Part shown: one piece after another, positions 19,280 through 28,789 of the stretch
How positions within the stretch are numbered: the first letter of the stretch is position 1
How the letters are laid out: every line of letters starts with the position of its first letter
NCBI RefSeq assembly: GCF_003669035.1
Contig: NZ_CP033070.1
Span: 1,364,001-1,428,000 of the forward strand
DNA length: 64,000 bases
DNA from: Chryseobacterium sp. 3008163
GTDB lineage: Bacteria > Bacteroidota > Bacteroidia > Flavobacteriales > Weeksellaceae
Reading direction: 5' to 3'
Translations under genes and position numbers: made by a program
The notes under the pieces: generated by a model
What the model was told of the DNA's origin: nothing
What the model saw: the letters and a program-made list of their open reading frames with translations, nothing else
Databases searched by the model: none

Positions 19280-19967
19280 TGAATTCTCAAAACGGTTTTT
19301 TACTTTCGTTTATAAAATATGGTGAAAACGATGCAATTTTGCATTGTTTTACCGAAGAGGAAGGCTTTCAGACTTATTTTCTAAAAGGTATTTATACCCG
19401 AAAGAATAAGAAGAAAGCCTTTCTTTTGCCTTTAAATAAATTAAATTTTTCGATACGAGTTGGTAGCAGAAGTGGCAGTATGCAGACGATATCTAATCTT
19501 GAAATACTGAATCTACATGACCTATATACAGACATCAAAGCCAATACTGTCGTATTTTTTATTTCAGATTTTTTAAACCAAATTTTAAGAAACGAAAATA
19601 AAAATTCAGCAGTGTTTTATGTCATTGATGAATTTATAGACCAGCTCAACAACAAAAATTATCAGTCACACCTTATTTTTTTAATTAAAATATTAAAAAT
19701 TCAAGGGGTTGCACCACTTTTAGATGAAGGAAATTTTCTTGATCCGGAAACCGGAACTTTTTCTCCTTTTTCTAATCACCTGCTATTTGATGAGGAAATT
19801 TCTTTATTTTGGAAGAGCATTATTTCGTCACAGAATCCTTACGACAATAAAATTCCATCTTCAAAAGAAAAGGATTTTTAGACAGTATTTTGGTTTATTA
19901 TCATTATCACATTTCGGATTTTAAGACTCCGAATTCTTTAGAAATTATTCAGCAGATTTTTGAATAA
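19279..19967 (+). CDS. recO: DNA repair protein RecO (apparent frameshift)
   Basis: The first 200 residues match RecO (MNSQNGFLLSFIKYGENDAILHCF, an OB-fold start). The frame then stops at 19881 because a T run in GATTTTTAGAC (about 19875-19880) is one base short. Adding one T gives DFLDSILVYYHYHISDFKTPNSLEIIQQIFE and a stop at 19967, the normal RecO C-terminus of about 229 residues. RecO loads RecA with RecR. The zinc-finger cysteines of some RecO proteins are absent. The break looks like an assembly error. Confidence 0.85.
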
Positions 19968-19970
19968 AAC

Positions 19971-20780
19971 TTATCCGTTATCCGAAAAACTCTCAAGGCT
20001 GGTCATTCCGCCATCCACAAAAATACTTGCACCGGAAATATAATCTGCCAGATCACTTGCTAAAAATGCCGCCAAATTCCCAATATCTTTCGGCTGACCT
20101 ATTCTGTTATAAGGAATCAGCTCAAGTAACGAATTCAAAGCATCCTTTGTTTCCCAAGCTTCTTTATTAATAGGTGTTTGAATAGCTCCCGGCCCAATAG
20201 AATTCACCCGGATTTTATCTGCACCGTATTCCTGCGCCAAAGTCTGCATCAGCATTTTGATAGCTCCTTTACTTGCGGCATAGTTTGCGTGACCTGCCCA
20301 AGGGATAATTTCGTGTACCGAACTGATATGAATAATTTTTCCACCAGCCACAGAACGGGTAGTATCAATGCCGCGACGTAGAAATTCTTTAATGGCTTCT
20401 CTTGAGCAAAGAAAATGTCCCGTAAGATTTACTCCCATCACTGCATTCCAGTCGTCTAATGTCATTTCGGTAAATTTTGCATCTTTCTGAATTCCGGCAT
20501 TATTGATGAGAATGTCAACCGTTCCGAATTGTGCAATAACATCTTTAAACATTCTAATAACTTCATCCTCCTTTGAGACATCACACTGATAAGTTATTCC
20601 ACTACCTCCTGCATTGGTTATTTCCTTTAAAACTTCCTGAGCGCTATCGTGAGATTTTTCTGAAGAATGATTGATGATAACGGTTGCTCCGGCTTCGGCG
20701 ATAGATTTTGCGATTCCCGTTCCTATACCGCTTGATGCACCTGTGATGATGGCAACCTGATTTTTTAATGATACTTCCAT
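19971..20780 (-). CDS. SDR family oxidoreductase (glucose 1-dehydrogenase-like)
   Basis: A 269-residue classical short-chain dehydrogenase. Nucleotide motif TGASSGIGTGIA, NNAG in LINNAGIQKDA, catalytic Ser-Tyr-Lys in HISSVHEIIPWAGHANYAASKGA, and C-terminal FVDGGMTS. The motif set resembles glucose 1-dehydrogenases, but substrate prediction in this family is weak. It is convergent with recO, 3 bases away. Confidence 0.88.
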   Translation of the reverse strand: MEVSLKNQVAIITGASSGIGTGIAKSIAEAGATVIINHSSEKSHDSAQEVLKEITNAGGSGITYQCDVSKEDEVIRMFKDVIAQFGTVDILINNAGIQKDAKFTEMTLDDWNAVMGVNLTGHFLCSREAIKEFLRRGIDTTRSVAGGKIIHISSVHEIIPWAGHANYAASKGAIKMLMQTLAQEYGADKIRVNSIGPGAIQTPINKEAWETKDALNSLLELIPYNRIGQPKDIGNLAAFLASDLADYISGASIFVDGGMTSLESFSDNG

Positions 20781-20854
20781 AATGAATATTCAAATAGTGT
20801 CTAAACACAATTGAAAGTATCACGCCAAACTAGAAATTTGTTTTCTAAATTATC

Positions 20855-21337
20855 CTAGAGTTTTTTAAACAATAAGAACTGAGGTCCGCTTCTGCCTTCT
20901 CTCGTTTTACCTTCAAATTCATACCCGCTTTTGACATACAATTGAAAAGCTGAGGTATTTTTTTCGTTTACAGCTAAAACAATTTCATTGCAATCTGCAA
21001 AATGCTCTTTTATGAAATAATCGACTTCAATCATTGCTGATTTTCCAATTCCCTTTCCCTGAAAATTTGGGTTTACAGATAATGATCGAAGCAAAACCGA
21101 ATCCGGATTTTCTGTAAGATCAAATTTATCTTCTCCAAAATCAAGCACAAAAAATCCGGCAATCTTTTCATCATAGTAAATGGTAATCGGGTAAGCAAAA
21201 AAATCTCCTTTGTGATTTCTCTCTTCTATTCTTTCTAAAGATTGCTTTGCAGTTGAGGTATACTGCGACTGGATATCATCCAGAACATAATCAAGTTCAG
21301 GAAGGTCTTCAGGTTGATAAAATTTTAATTCAATCAT
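20855..21337 (-). CDS. GNAT family N-acetyltransferase
   Basis: A 160-residue acetyltransferase with motif A in LRSLSVNPNFQGKGIGKSAM and the motif B strand CNEIVLAVNEKNTSAFQLYVKSGYEFEGKTREG. Substrate unknown. It is first in a three-gene run with the next two genes downstream (4-base gaps). Confidence 0.85.
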   Translation of the reverse strand: MIELKFYQPEDLPELDYVLDDIQSQYTSTAKQSLERIEERNHKGDFFAYPITIYYDEKIAGFFVLDFGEDKFDLTENPDSVLLRSLSVNPNFQGKGIGKSAMIEVDYFIKEHFADCNEIVLAVNEKNTSAFQLYVKSGYEFEGKTREGRSGPQFLLFKKL

Positions 21338-21341
21338 ATTT

Positions 21342-21968
21342 TTAATGATGATAAATATCTTCGTACATTACTCCTGCTCGTATTTCTACCGCCAATTTAT
21401 TTTCTTCAGGAACGATCGGGCAATTGTAATCATACGCATTGTAAGCACAGAAAGGCTGATAGGATTGATTAAAATCTAAAACAATCGTATTGCCGCTTGG
21501 AATTTTCAGATCCATATATTTTCCCCCACCATAAGTTTCTTTATTGTTGGTTTCATCATGAAAAGGAAGAAAAAGATGATCTTTATATTTTTCCATTTTC
21601 ATTAAATCTAAACTTTGGTAAATGGTTAAGGTATAAGATTTTCCATCTAATTCAAAGGTTGCTTTCCCAAACTCCTGATACGATTTTGATTTTCCTGATG
21701 ATGTTGGCAAATCAAAAGGTTGAGGATTTTCAGTTTTAATAAATCTTGCAATAACTCTGTATTTTAAATCAATCGGAAAGAAAGGATGTTGTTTAAATTT
21801 CGCAAAATTATCATCCCTAAGTGGTGTTTCTTTTGGATCTAAATATTCTTTATTTAAATCTTGCTGAAATTTCTTGATTTCTTTAATTTCTTTCGATTGC
21901 CGTTTATTATTTTGGGGAAATGCAAATACCGGAAGTATAAAAAATAGAAATAGGATATATTTTTTCAT
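21342..21968 (-). CDS. DUF1684 family secreted protein
   Basis: A 208-residue protein with signal peptide MKKYILFLFFILPVFAFPQ. The body matches DUF1684: FPIDLKYRVIARF, YGGGKYMDLKIPSGNTIVLDFN and the terminal FCAYNAYDYNCPIVPEENKL. Family function is unknown. It lies 4 bases from both flanking genes, which suggests a co-transcribed unit. Confidence 0.85.
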   Translation of the reverse strand: MKKYILFLFFILPVFAFPQNNKRQSKEIKEIKKFQQDLNKEYLDPKETPLRDDNFAKFKQHPFFPIDLKYRVIARFIKTENPQPFDLPTSSGKSKSYQEFGKATFELDGKSYTLTIYQSLDLMKMEKYKDHLFLPFHDETNNKETYGGGKYMDLKIPSGNTIVLDFNQSYQPFCAYNAYDYNCPIVPEENKLAVEIRAGVMYEDIYHH

Positions 21969-21972
21969 TGAA

Positions 21973-22368
21973 TTATTCTGAAATTTTAATTCTATAAATA
22001 TCTGACGAATTTCTTTTAATTGATTTCACAAAAAAACCACCTTCTTCAGGAATGATCTCTTTAAAATCAAAACTTGTACAGTCTTTCGGAAGTCCAGAAA
22101 ACACCAATGTAAACCAAAAATCTCTCATAAAAGGAACTGCTGTCCAATTAGGATAAATCGTAATATTCTCTGCGTGAATCAACTTACTTTTGTGGCTGGA
22201 AGAATTGTCTACCAAGTAAGTCGTATTCCATATTCTGATAAGATTTCCCAAAAACGGTGACGCCGGAAAACAACAATGCACAATCACCTGCTTCTCTTCA
22301 TCAACCTTTGTCTGAAGAGATTCCAGCAATTCTTTTGCGATAATGGGTTTTACAATGACTTCTTCCAT
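21973..22368 (-). CDS. Hypothetical protein
   Basis: A 131-residue soluble protein, start MEEVIVKPIIAKELL. It contains VIVHCCFPASPFLGNLIRIW and NWTAVPFMRDFWFTLVFSGLP, which look like a conserved core with two adjacent cysteines, but I cannot name a family. It is upstream of the DUF1684 gene by 4 bases. Confidence 0.7.
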   Translation of the reverse strand: MEEVIVKPIIAKELLESLQTKVDEEKQVIVHCCFPASPFLGNLIRIWNTTYLVDNSSSHKSKLIHAENITIYPNWTAVPFMRDFWFTLVFSGLPKDCTSFDFKEIIPEEGGFFVKSIKRNSSDIYRIKISE

Positions 22369-22369
22369 G

Positions 22370-22445
22370 GGTTATGGGTAATGCAGAATCGGTAATGGGT
22401 AATATCTAAATTCGGTCAAATTCACATTACTCATTACCCATTATT
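22370..22445. repeat. Short GGTAATGGGTAAT repeat region
   Basis: Several copies of TAATGGGTAAT-like words on one side and ATTACTCATTACCCATTA on the other form an imperfect inverted repeat between two co-oriented genes. It could act as an mqo terminator or be a simple-sequence relic. Confidence 0.45.
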
Positions 22446-22450
22446 TATAT

Positions 22451-23956
22451 TTAATGTTTGAGTTCTAATTTTTCTTTGCTGTAAGCTCTCACTTTCTCTG
22501 TAAGTTCAGGATTGTTGGCTAATTTCTGTCCATAAGACGGAATCATTTCCAATAATTTTTCTTTCCATTCTCCATTGATTTTTTCAGGAAAACATTTTTC
22601 AAGAATATTAACCATTGCAAAAACTGCTGTTGAAGCTCCTGGAGAAGCACCCAATAAAGATGCAATCGTGCCTTGTTGATTAACTACGACCTCGGTTCCG
22701 AATTCAAGTTTTCCGCCTTGTTTACCGTCTTTTTTGATGACCTGAACACGTTGTCCTGCAACTTTCAGTTCCCAATCTTCTTCTTTGGCGTCTTTCACAA
22801 ATTCTCTTAAATGCTGAATTCTCTGAGCTTTGGTCATCGCAACCTGCTGAACCAGATATTTTGTCAGTGGAATATTATGCCACCAAGCCCCGAACAATGA
22901 TTTGATATTCTTTGTGTTGACACTTGCAGGCAAATCAAGATAATTTCCTTCTTTTAAAAATTTAGTGGAAAATCCGGCAAACGGACCAAACAACAAGGCT
23001 TTTTTACCATCAATAATTCTTAAATCTAAATGCGGAACCGACATTGGCGGTGCATCGACAGTTGCCTGAGTGTACACTTTTGCCTGATGTTTTTCTACCA
23101 ACTCAGGATTGTGCGTCACCAACCATTCTCCGGAAACCGGAAAACCGCCGTAGCCTTCGCTTTCTTTAATGTCTGAACTTTCCAATAACGGCAATGCATA
23201 CCCTCCGGCTCCGATGAAAACAAAGTCTGCAACCACTTCCTGCTTATGACTGTGGATTCTGTCTTTGACCTTCATTTCCCACTTTCCATCATCTCTTGGG
23301 TCGATGTCTTTTACTTCATGATACAAGAAAACTTCCACATTGGAGTCTTCAAGCAGATGTCTCCCCATTTTTCGAGTTAAGCTTCCGAAATTAACATCGG
23401 TTCCCAAATCCATTTTTGTGGCTGCCAGAACTTCTGATTCATTTCTTTTGCTCATCACCAAAGGAATCCATTCTCTTAGTTGGTCATGATCAGTTGAAAA
23501 TTCCATTGCTGAAAACAATGGAGAATCTTTCATCGCATCGTGGCGTTTTTTAAGATATTCGGCATCTTTTTCTCCAAATACCAGACTCATGTGTGCACAA
23601 GAATTGATGAAATCTGAAGGAGTAGAAATATATTTTTTGTCAATAAGATAAGACCAAAACTGTTTTGAAATTTCAAATTGTTCGGCAATTTTTTCTGCTT
23701 TTGAAATATCGATTGTTCCGTCTTCATTTTCCGGTGTATAATTCAATTCGCAGAAAGCTGAATGCCCTGTTCCTGCATTATTCCAAGCGGCAGTACTTTC
23801 TTTGGCAAATCTTCCGAGTCTTTCAAAAATTGCTATTTCAAGATTTGGGTCAAATTCGTGAAGTAAAGTTGCTAAAGTGGCACTCATAATTCCGCCTCCG
23901 ATTAAAACAACGTCGTATTTTGGTTTTGGCGTTCTGCTTAAAATTGTATTCGGCAT
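22451..23956 (-). CDS. mqo: Malate:quinone oxidoreductase
   Basis: A 501-residue FAD enzyme. N-terminal dinucleotide motif DVVLIGGGIMSATLATLL, then WNNAGTGHSAFCELNYTP and GAGGYALPLLESS, all standard for Mqo. It oxidises malate to oxaloacetate at the membrane and passes electrons to quinone in the TCA cycle. The length is normal. Confidence 0.97.
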   Translation of the reverse strand: MPNTILSRTPKPKYDVVLIGGGIMSATLATLLHEFDPNLEIAIFERLGRFAKESTAAWNNAGTGHSAFCELNYTPENEDGTIDISKAEKIAEQFEISKQFWSYLIDKKYISTPSDFINSCAHMSLVFGEKDAEYLKKRHDAMKDSPLFSAMEFSTDHDQLREWIPLVMSKRNESEVLAATKMDLGTDVNFGSLTRKMGRHLLEDSNVEVFLYHEVKDIDPRDDGKWEMKVKDRIHSHKQEVVADFVFIGAGGYALPLLESSDIKESEGYGGFPVSGEWLVTHNPELVEKHQAKVYTQATVDAPPMSVPHLDLRIIDGKKALLFGPFAGFSTKFLKEGNYLDLPASVNTKNIKSLFGAWWHNIPLTKYLVQQVAMTKAQRIQHLREFVKDAKEEDWELKVAGQRVQVIKKDGKQGGKLEFGTEVVVNQQGTIASLLGASPGASTAVFAMVNILEKCFPEKINGEWKEKLLEMIPSYGQKLANNPELTEKVRAYSKEKLELKH

Positions 23957-24280
23957 TCCATTAAATTTACTACGAATTTCGGGAAAAGTTTTTTATTAAA
24001 TGCGTGTTTAATGATTTTTAACACGATAATTTTGAATTGGATTTTTCAAATTATTCTCTCGCAGATTGAACGGATTTTGCAGATTTTTTAATTGATATTC
24101 TAAAAATTGAAATCACTAAAACTTTTGCTCAATAGGTGCAAAATGTTTGTAGAAATCAATATCACGGAGGAATTGGGAGCTCCGTAGGAGCAGGATGTTT
24201 GTATTATTCCACTCGTTTTTATCATAATTTACGCCTTGTTCTTTTCGCTTTCTTCTTGGCTCTTAAACATCGAATTGCAG
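23957..24280. other. Intergenic region upstream of mqo
   Basis: About 320 bases leading into the repeat at 24281. It must include the mqo promoter. The 90-codon plus-strand ORF at 24136 overlaps the repeat, has an odd composition and is not a gene. Confidence 0.4.
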
Positions 24281-24362
24281 CAGCCCGACTTGAACGGAGC
24301 TCTTTTTGCAGGAGCAAAGCGGAGGTAAAAAAGCGGGAGTGGAAGGCGGAAATAGCTGCCAT
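24281..24362. repeat. Dispersed intergenic repeat, family 2
   Basis: AGCCCGACTTGAACGGAGC, CTTTTTGCAGGAGC, AAAAAAGCGGGAGTGGAAGG and GGAAATAGCTGCC align in order with the copy at 53735 (AGCCCCGATTGAAACG ... AGTGGAAAGCGGGAAATAGC). Confidence 0.65.
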
Positions 24363-24365
24363 AAA

Positions 24366-24404
24366 AAAACACCAGCAAATGAATGCTGATGTTCTATTTT
24401 TGAT
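24366..24404. terminator. gpsA terminator
   Basis: Stem AACACCAGCA / TGCTGATGTT (one G-T pair) with A run before and T run after. It lies just beyond the gpsA stop on the minus strand. Confidence 0.7.
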
Positions 24405-24420
24405 TTAATTTAAATTATTT

Positions 24421-25461
24421 TTAATTCAATTTTGCAGTCAGTTTCTTGAACTGTTTCTCTGCGTTTTTACCTTCATACAAAATCGCATAAATAGTATCAA
24501 TGATAGGAAGTTCAAGATTTTTCTGTCTTGCCGTTTTATAAATTGAATCAGCAGCATAATATCCTTCAGCAACCATGTTCATCGACTGAATGGCGGATTT
24601 TACGGTATATCCTTTTCCAATGAGGTTTCCTAAGTTTCTGTTTCTTGAGAACAATGAATAAGCCGTCACGAGTAAATCTCCCAAATAAGCGCTCTCGTTG
24701 ACATCTCTAGGTGCTTCATAAATCGCTTCGAGGAAGGTTTCCATCTCACGGATCGCATTGGACACGAAGACTGCTGTAAAGTTATCTCCATAGCCTAAAC
24801 CGCTTGCAATACCCGCTCCGATTGCGAAAATATTTTTAAGAATGGCACTGTACTCATTTCCTAAAATATCTTTGCTAGAATTAACTTTAATAAAATCTGA
24901 ATTAAAAATTCCGACCAATTTATCAGAAGTTTCATCTTCAACGGTAGCAACTGTAAGATAAGACAATCTTTCCATCGCAACTTCTTCTGCGTGACAAGGC
25001 CCAGCAATTACCGCCTGATTTCTGAAACCGATTTGGAATTCTTCCTTTAAATAGTGCGCTACGACATCATTGACTTTAGGAATTATCCCTTTGATTGCCG
25101 ATACAAAAATTTTGTCTTTGTACTCACAGGTCATTTTATCCATCGTGTCTGACAGATAAATGGACGGAGTTGCCAAAACCACCACATCGCAAGCTGTAAC
25201 CAACTCATTGATATCGGTTGTAAGCTTTAAATTTTTAAGATTAAAATTAACTGCCGTAAGATACGTCGGGTTGTGACCACGAAGCTCGATTGCACCTTTT
25301 ACAAATTCACTTCTCACGCACCAATGTACTGTTTTACAGTTTTCAACAAGCATTTTCACAATCGCTGTAGCAAAACTTCCGCTGCCGACAACTCCTACGG
25401 AAATGTCTTTTTTAGGCTTTTTTGAGTTCGCTGATTCTGAAATTGTTTTCTTTTTCGCCAT
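24421..25461 (-). CDS. gpsA: NAD(P)H-dependent glycerol-3-phosphate dehydrogenase
   Basis: About 346 residues with the dinucleotide motif VGVVGSGSFATAIVKML, the AIKG segment in FVSAIKGIIPK, AGPCHAEEVA, and catalytic lysine in EYSAILKNIFAIGAGI. It makes sn-glycerol 3-phosphate for phospholipids. The frame is open back to 25551, but the ATG at 25461 (MAKKKTISESANSKKPKK) is preferred since the upstream extension is hydrophobic and not family-like. The lysine-rich N-terminal tail of about 20 residues is longer than usual. Confidence 0.95.
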   Translation of the reverse strand: MAKKKTISESANSKKPKKDISVGVVGSGSFATAIVKMLVENCKTVHWCVRSEFVKGAIELRGHNPTYLTAVNFNLKNLKLTTDINELVTACDVVVLATPSIYLSDTMDKMTCEYKDKIFVSAIKGIIPKVNDVVAHYLKEEFQIGFRNQAVIAGPCHAEEVAMERLSYLTVATVEDETSDKLVGIFNSDFIKVNSSKDILGNEYSAILKNIFAIGAGIASGLGYGDNFTAVFVSNAIREMETFLEAIYEAPRDVNESAYLGDLLVTAYSLFSRNRNLGNLIGKGYTVKSAIQSMNMVAEGYYAADSIYKTARQKNLELPIIDTIYAILYEGKNAEKQFKKLTAKLN

Positions 25462-25638
25462 AATTAAAGTGTGAACTGCAAATATATTAAAACAAAGAAA
25501 TAACAAGACTTTATAAATCTGATAAACCTCATTTTTTGAAAAATTTAACATTACTATACAATTAAATATCTAAAAATCCGTTAAGTATAGATTATCATAA
25601 ATTTAAATTAAAGATATCGCTCAAATATTATTTTTAAT

Positions 25639-25646
25639 TAAATTTG
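25639..25646 (+). promoter_or_regulatory. -7 element TAAATTTG
   Basis: TAnnTTTG match followed by C, 39 bases before the M23 peptidase ATG at 25685. Confidence 0.6.
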
Positions 25647-25684
25647 CACCCTTAAAACGGTTTTTAAATTCTAAGAAAGAGAAA

Positions 25685-26710
25685 ATGAAGAAATTTTTAA
25701 GAAGCAAAAAGAAGGTAAACATTCTGATTGGAGGACTTTTACTGATAGTTTTTGCACAAAGTATTTTTATCGCCAGCTTATTTTCGAAAAAAGATGATAA
25801 AAATTACGAAGTCAATCTGGTAAAAATAAACACCGAAAAAGACAGTGTAGATTACCTGAAAATGAAGACAGATCTTAATTTAGTAGATCAAACAGTAGGA
25901 CAGCTGAACTCATTTTTAAAATCTAAAGACATCAAGAACGAAAAGCTCATGGTTCTTGATAGTGACAGTATCTCGAACTCTATTTATCTGGCAAAACAAT
26001 CAAACAGATACAGCAAATATCTGATGGATTTGCAGAAAAAACTGATGCAGGTTCCTTTGGGAATGCCGAGTGAAGGTTACATTTCATCTAATTTTGGAAT
26101 CAGAAAAAACCCAATTCCATTCAAAACAGTGTATGCATCTGTAAAATCAACTGCAGAAGCAAAGCCAGCAGTTGTTGCTGTAGCCGCTCCAAAACCTGAA
26201 GTAAAAGCAGAACCTTACGAAAAAATATTAGAAGTTACGGACAGCTACGGAAATAAACGTGAGGTAAAAGTTTGGGTAACGCCAAAAGCTAAAACAGAAG
26301 CCGTTGCCGCTGCTCCAACAGCTTCTTCTACGAAAACTGTTGCTACAAATACATCAAAAGCACCGGAGAAAAATAATCCACCTGCAGAAGCTGACCAAAT
26401 GCAGTTTCATAAAGGTTTAGACATTGCCGTGCCGTTTGGGTCTGATGTAATTGCTACAGCAGCCGGAACAGTTATTTTTTCAGGACAAAAGGGAGGTTAC
26501 GGAAACTGTGTGATTGTTTCCCACGGAAATGGTCTGGCAACACTATACGGACACTTATCACAGTTAGTTGCTAAAGCAAATGACAAAGTAAAAGTAGGAC
26601 AAGTGATTGCAAAATCTGGAAACTCAGGACGTTCTACTGGACCGCACCTTCATTATGAAGTACACAAAAACAATACGCCGGTAAATCCGAAATTGTTTAT
26701 GAATTTATAA
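25685..26710 (+). CDS. M23 family peptidoglycan endopeptidase
   Basis: A 341-residue protein with one N-terminal membrane segment (about residues 13-33), a coiled region, an alanine/proline/lysine-rich linker (about 155-235) and a C-terminal LytM/M23 domain. Zinc and catalytic motifs are visible: HKGLDIAVPFG (H-x3-D) and HLHYEVH (HxH). It would hydrolyse peptide crosslinks in the cell wall while anchored in the inner membrane. The linker appears to be inserted in the domain after NFGIRKNPI, so the domain is interrupted compared with compact M23 proteins. Confidence 0.92.
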   Translation: MKKFLRSKKKVNILIGGLLLIVFAQSIFIASLFSKKDDKNYEVNLVKINTEKDSVDYLKMKTDLNLVDQTVGQLNSFLKSKDIKNEKLMVLDSDSISNSIYLAKQSNRYSKYLMDLQKKLMQVPLGMPSEGYISSNFGIRKNPIPFKTVYASVKSTAEAKPAVVAVAAPKPEVKAEPYEKILEVTDSYGNKREVKVWVTPKAKTEAVAAAPTASSTKTVATNTSKAPEKNNPPAEADQMQFHKGLDIAVPFGSDVIATAAGTVIFSGQKGGYGNCVIVSHGNGLATLYGHLSQLVAKANDKVKVGQVIAKSGNSGRSTGPHLHYEVHKNNTPVNPKLFMNL

Positions 26711-26728
26711 AAGAAAATTGATCTTTAT

Positions 26729-26768
26729 AGAGTTTCGGCGGCACCTTTGGTGCCGCCGAAACTCTTTT
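26729..26768. terminator. Strong bidirectional terminator
   Basis: A perfect 17-bp stem, AGAGTTTCGGCGGCACC and its complement, around a TTT loop and followed by TTTTAT. It ends the M23 gene on the plus strand and also lies beyond the MBL gene on the minus strand. Confidence 0.93.
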
Positions 26769-26792
26769 ATATAAATAATAAATAAGAATGAA

Positions 26793-27968
26793 TTATTTTA
26801 TAATTTTAATCATTCCTTTTGGATGATCTGATGAACCGTCTTTTTTCAAGATATTTGAATAAATAATATTCTTATTATAGTCCTGAACATTTACAACGTT
26901 TACACCAGCTTTAGCTTCGTACCAATAGACCATAAATACATTTTTTGAAACTTCTGTTGCAGTGTATCCAACTGTATCTGCAAGTCCTTTTACTTCACCT
27001 TTTGTTCCGACATAAGACATGGTTTTATTGTCCTTAAAATCTAAAACAAATTGAACAGCCCCAAAGTTCACTTCTACTTTTCGTCCAATCGCAGGATAAG
27101 GTGATCTTAAATCCCAATTCATTTCGCCTAAGAAAACCTTGACTCCCATTGTCAATTCATCTTTTCCGGGAAGATTTGGATATTTATTAACCATAAAATT
27201 AACAATCGCATCTGAAGTTTTATTTTCGGCGACTGCTTTTTTATAATTTTCAAGATAATTTTTTACAAAATCCAACGAGCTTGGAGAAAGAGTCAGTTTT
27301 GCAAAATGGGAAGATACAACCTGTGTAGCATTCAATGCTTTCATAGCATCAATTTGCCCGATCCATTGATCGATAGCTTTTTGATTCTGTGTATCGGCCA
27401 TCCAGAGATGAGAATCTACAGAAACTGAAATTCCTCCAACAACCGTTTTCAATGATGGAATCCAAAGAAAACTATGCGCTGAATCATCAAGGTTTTGTTT
27501 AAGTTCAATTTTATTTCCTTCCAAATCTGGAATTGAATTTACTGCTTCTGGAATAATAATTTCTGAAGGAGCATCCTCTTTCAGTTGAGGTTTCCAAACT
27601 GCAAGTTTATCATCTTTTGAAGCCGAAATAAGATAAGCTGTCTGTGCTGTGGAAATAATTTTCACATTTGGGAAAGCTTTCTTGATGACATCCAATCCAA
27701 AATAAAAATCAGGATCGCTTTGAGAAATAAAAACTGTTTTCAGACTCTTTCCAGTCGCTTTGATTTTCTTGACAAGTTCTTCTGCATATTGCTTTTGAAA
27801 CTGTGCATCGATAAGAATTGCATCTTTATCTCCGTAAATTATTGTTGAGGTAATGGGAAAGATCGCTTTTGAACCCGGATTGTAGACTTTAATCTTTAAA
27901 TTTCCCGCAAATACGATGCTTACAAAACCAAATAAGACTATTAGTGATAATAATTTCTTTCCTAACAT
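26793..27968 (-). CDS. Exported MBL-fold protein with altered metal site
   Basis: A 391-residue protein: signal peptide (KKLLSLIVLFGFVSIVFAG), a metallo-beta-lactamase fold (about 25-240), and a C-terminal domain (about 300-391) of beta strands resembling MoaF-like lipocalin folds. The usual HxHxDH zinc motif appears as FISQSDPDFYFG, so two or three of the standard ligands are replaced. Later DSAHSF and VVSSHFAK histidines remain. Such MBL variants may bind one metal or have another role. Substrate unknown. Confidence 0.8.
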   Translation of the reverse strand: MLGKKLLSLIVLFGFVSIVFAGNLKIKVYNPGSKAIFPITSTIIYGDKDAILIDAQFQKQYAEELVKKIKATGKSLKTVFISQSDPDFYFGLDVIKKAFPNVKIISTAQTAYLISASKDDKLAVWKPQLKEDAPSEIIIPEAVNSIPDLEGNKIELKQNLDDSAHSFLWIPSLKTVVGGISVSVDSHLWMADTQNQKAIDQWIGQIDAMKALNATQVVSSHFAKLTLSPSSLDFVKNYLENYKKAVAENKTSDAIVNFMVNKYPNLPGKDELTMGVKVFLGEMNWDLRSPYPAIGRKVEVNFGAVQFVLDFKDNKTMSYVGTKGEVKGLADTVGYTATEVSKNVFMVYWYEAKAGVNVVNVQDYNKNIIYSNILKKDGSSDHPKGMIKIIK

Positions 27969-28075
27969 TATTGTTTTTTTAATTTTAAATATCCACTTTT
28001 AATACTAACTGCTTTTAACGCAAAGTCCACAAAACCTTCTTCATTATATCAAATTGTGATAATTTATTTTTTTAA

Positions 28076-28729
28076 TTAATAAGCGGCCGTAAAACGTTCA
28101 CGGATGTGGTTATTCTGCTCTAATTCATCAACCAAAGCAACCGCTACATCTTCCACAGACAAAACACTTCTTCCGTTTTCGTCAAATACAGGTGATTCTA
28201 AAGAAGTTCTGTATTTTCCGGTTCTGATTCCTGCAGTTCCTGGGTGCATCTCGATGGCTGGGCTGAAAAACGTCCAGTCTAAGATTTCGTTTTTCTTGAT
28301 TTCATTTAAATAATCTCTTGCAGCCGTGGCTCCCGGTTTGATGTCTGCAGGGAAATCCGGACTGTCAACCAATTGATTCCCGTCGATGAACAAGCTTCCT
28401 GCCCCACCAACAGTAATAAATCTTTTGACACCCGATTTTTCAACTGCTTTTTCGATGTTTTTACTTCCGTTTAGAAAATCATTGTAAAGATTAGGATTTG
28501 TCCAGCCTGCATTGAACGTGTTGATTACTGCATCATTTCCTTTTAAAGCTTCAGCCAAATCATCGATGTTATTGACATCAATACTTTTTGCAACTACATT
28601 TTCTTTCTGCTCCACTTTTGAAGCATCTCTTACAATGGCATCTACAGAATATCCTCTGTTTTCCAATTCTTTTACTACCTGTGTTCCCACAAATCCTGTG
28701 GCTCCGATTACTGCTACTTTTTTGTTCAT
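28076..28729 (-). CDS. NAD(P)H-binding NmrA/YwnB-like protein
   Basis: A 217-residue atypical short-chain dehydrogenase-like protein with an N-terminal Rossmann motif KVAVIGATGFVGTQV and KRFITVGGAGSLF, without the classical YxxxK. Family members bind NAD(P)H and may reduce or sense. The Rrf2-type regulator gene is 60 bases upstream on the same strand; the arrangement equals the ywnA-ywnB pairing of Bacillus subtilis. A TGTAA/TTACA site lies just before its start, so it is a probable target of that regulator. Confidence 0.85.
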   Translation of the reverse strand: MNKKVAVIGATGFVGTQVVKELENRGYSVDAIVRDASKVEQKENVVAKSIDVNNIDDLAEALKGNDAVINTFNAGWTNPNLYNDFLNGSKNIEKAVEKSGVKRFITVGGAGSLFIDGNQLVDSPDFPADIKPGATAARDYLNEIKKNEILDWTFFSPAIEMHPGTAGIRTGKYRTSLESPVFDENGRSVLSVEDVAVALVDELEQNNHIRERFTAAY

Positions 28730-28750
28730 ACTTTTTTATTTATTTTCATT

Positions 28751-28775
28751 AATTGTAATACTATTTGTTACATTT
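28751..28775. promoter_or_regulatory. Putative Rrf2-type operator before NmrA-like gene
   Basis: Inverted repeat TGTAA-N9-TTACA at 28754-28772, centred about 35 bases before the start codon at 28729. The half-site matches the larger palindrome upstream of the regulator gene. Confidence 0.5.
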
Positions 28776-28789
28776 TAAGACAAAAAATT

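Noticed and set aside
24136..24408. Plus-strand ORF of 90 codons
   Set aside because: Overlaps a dispersed repeat and the gpsA terminator.
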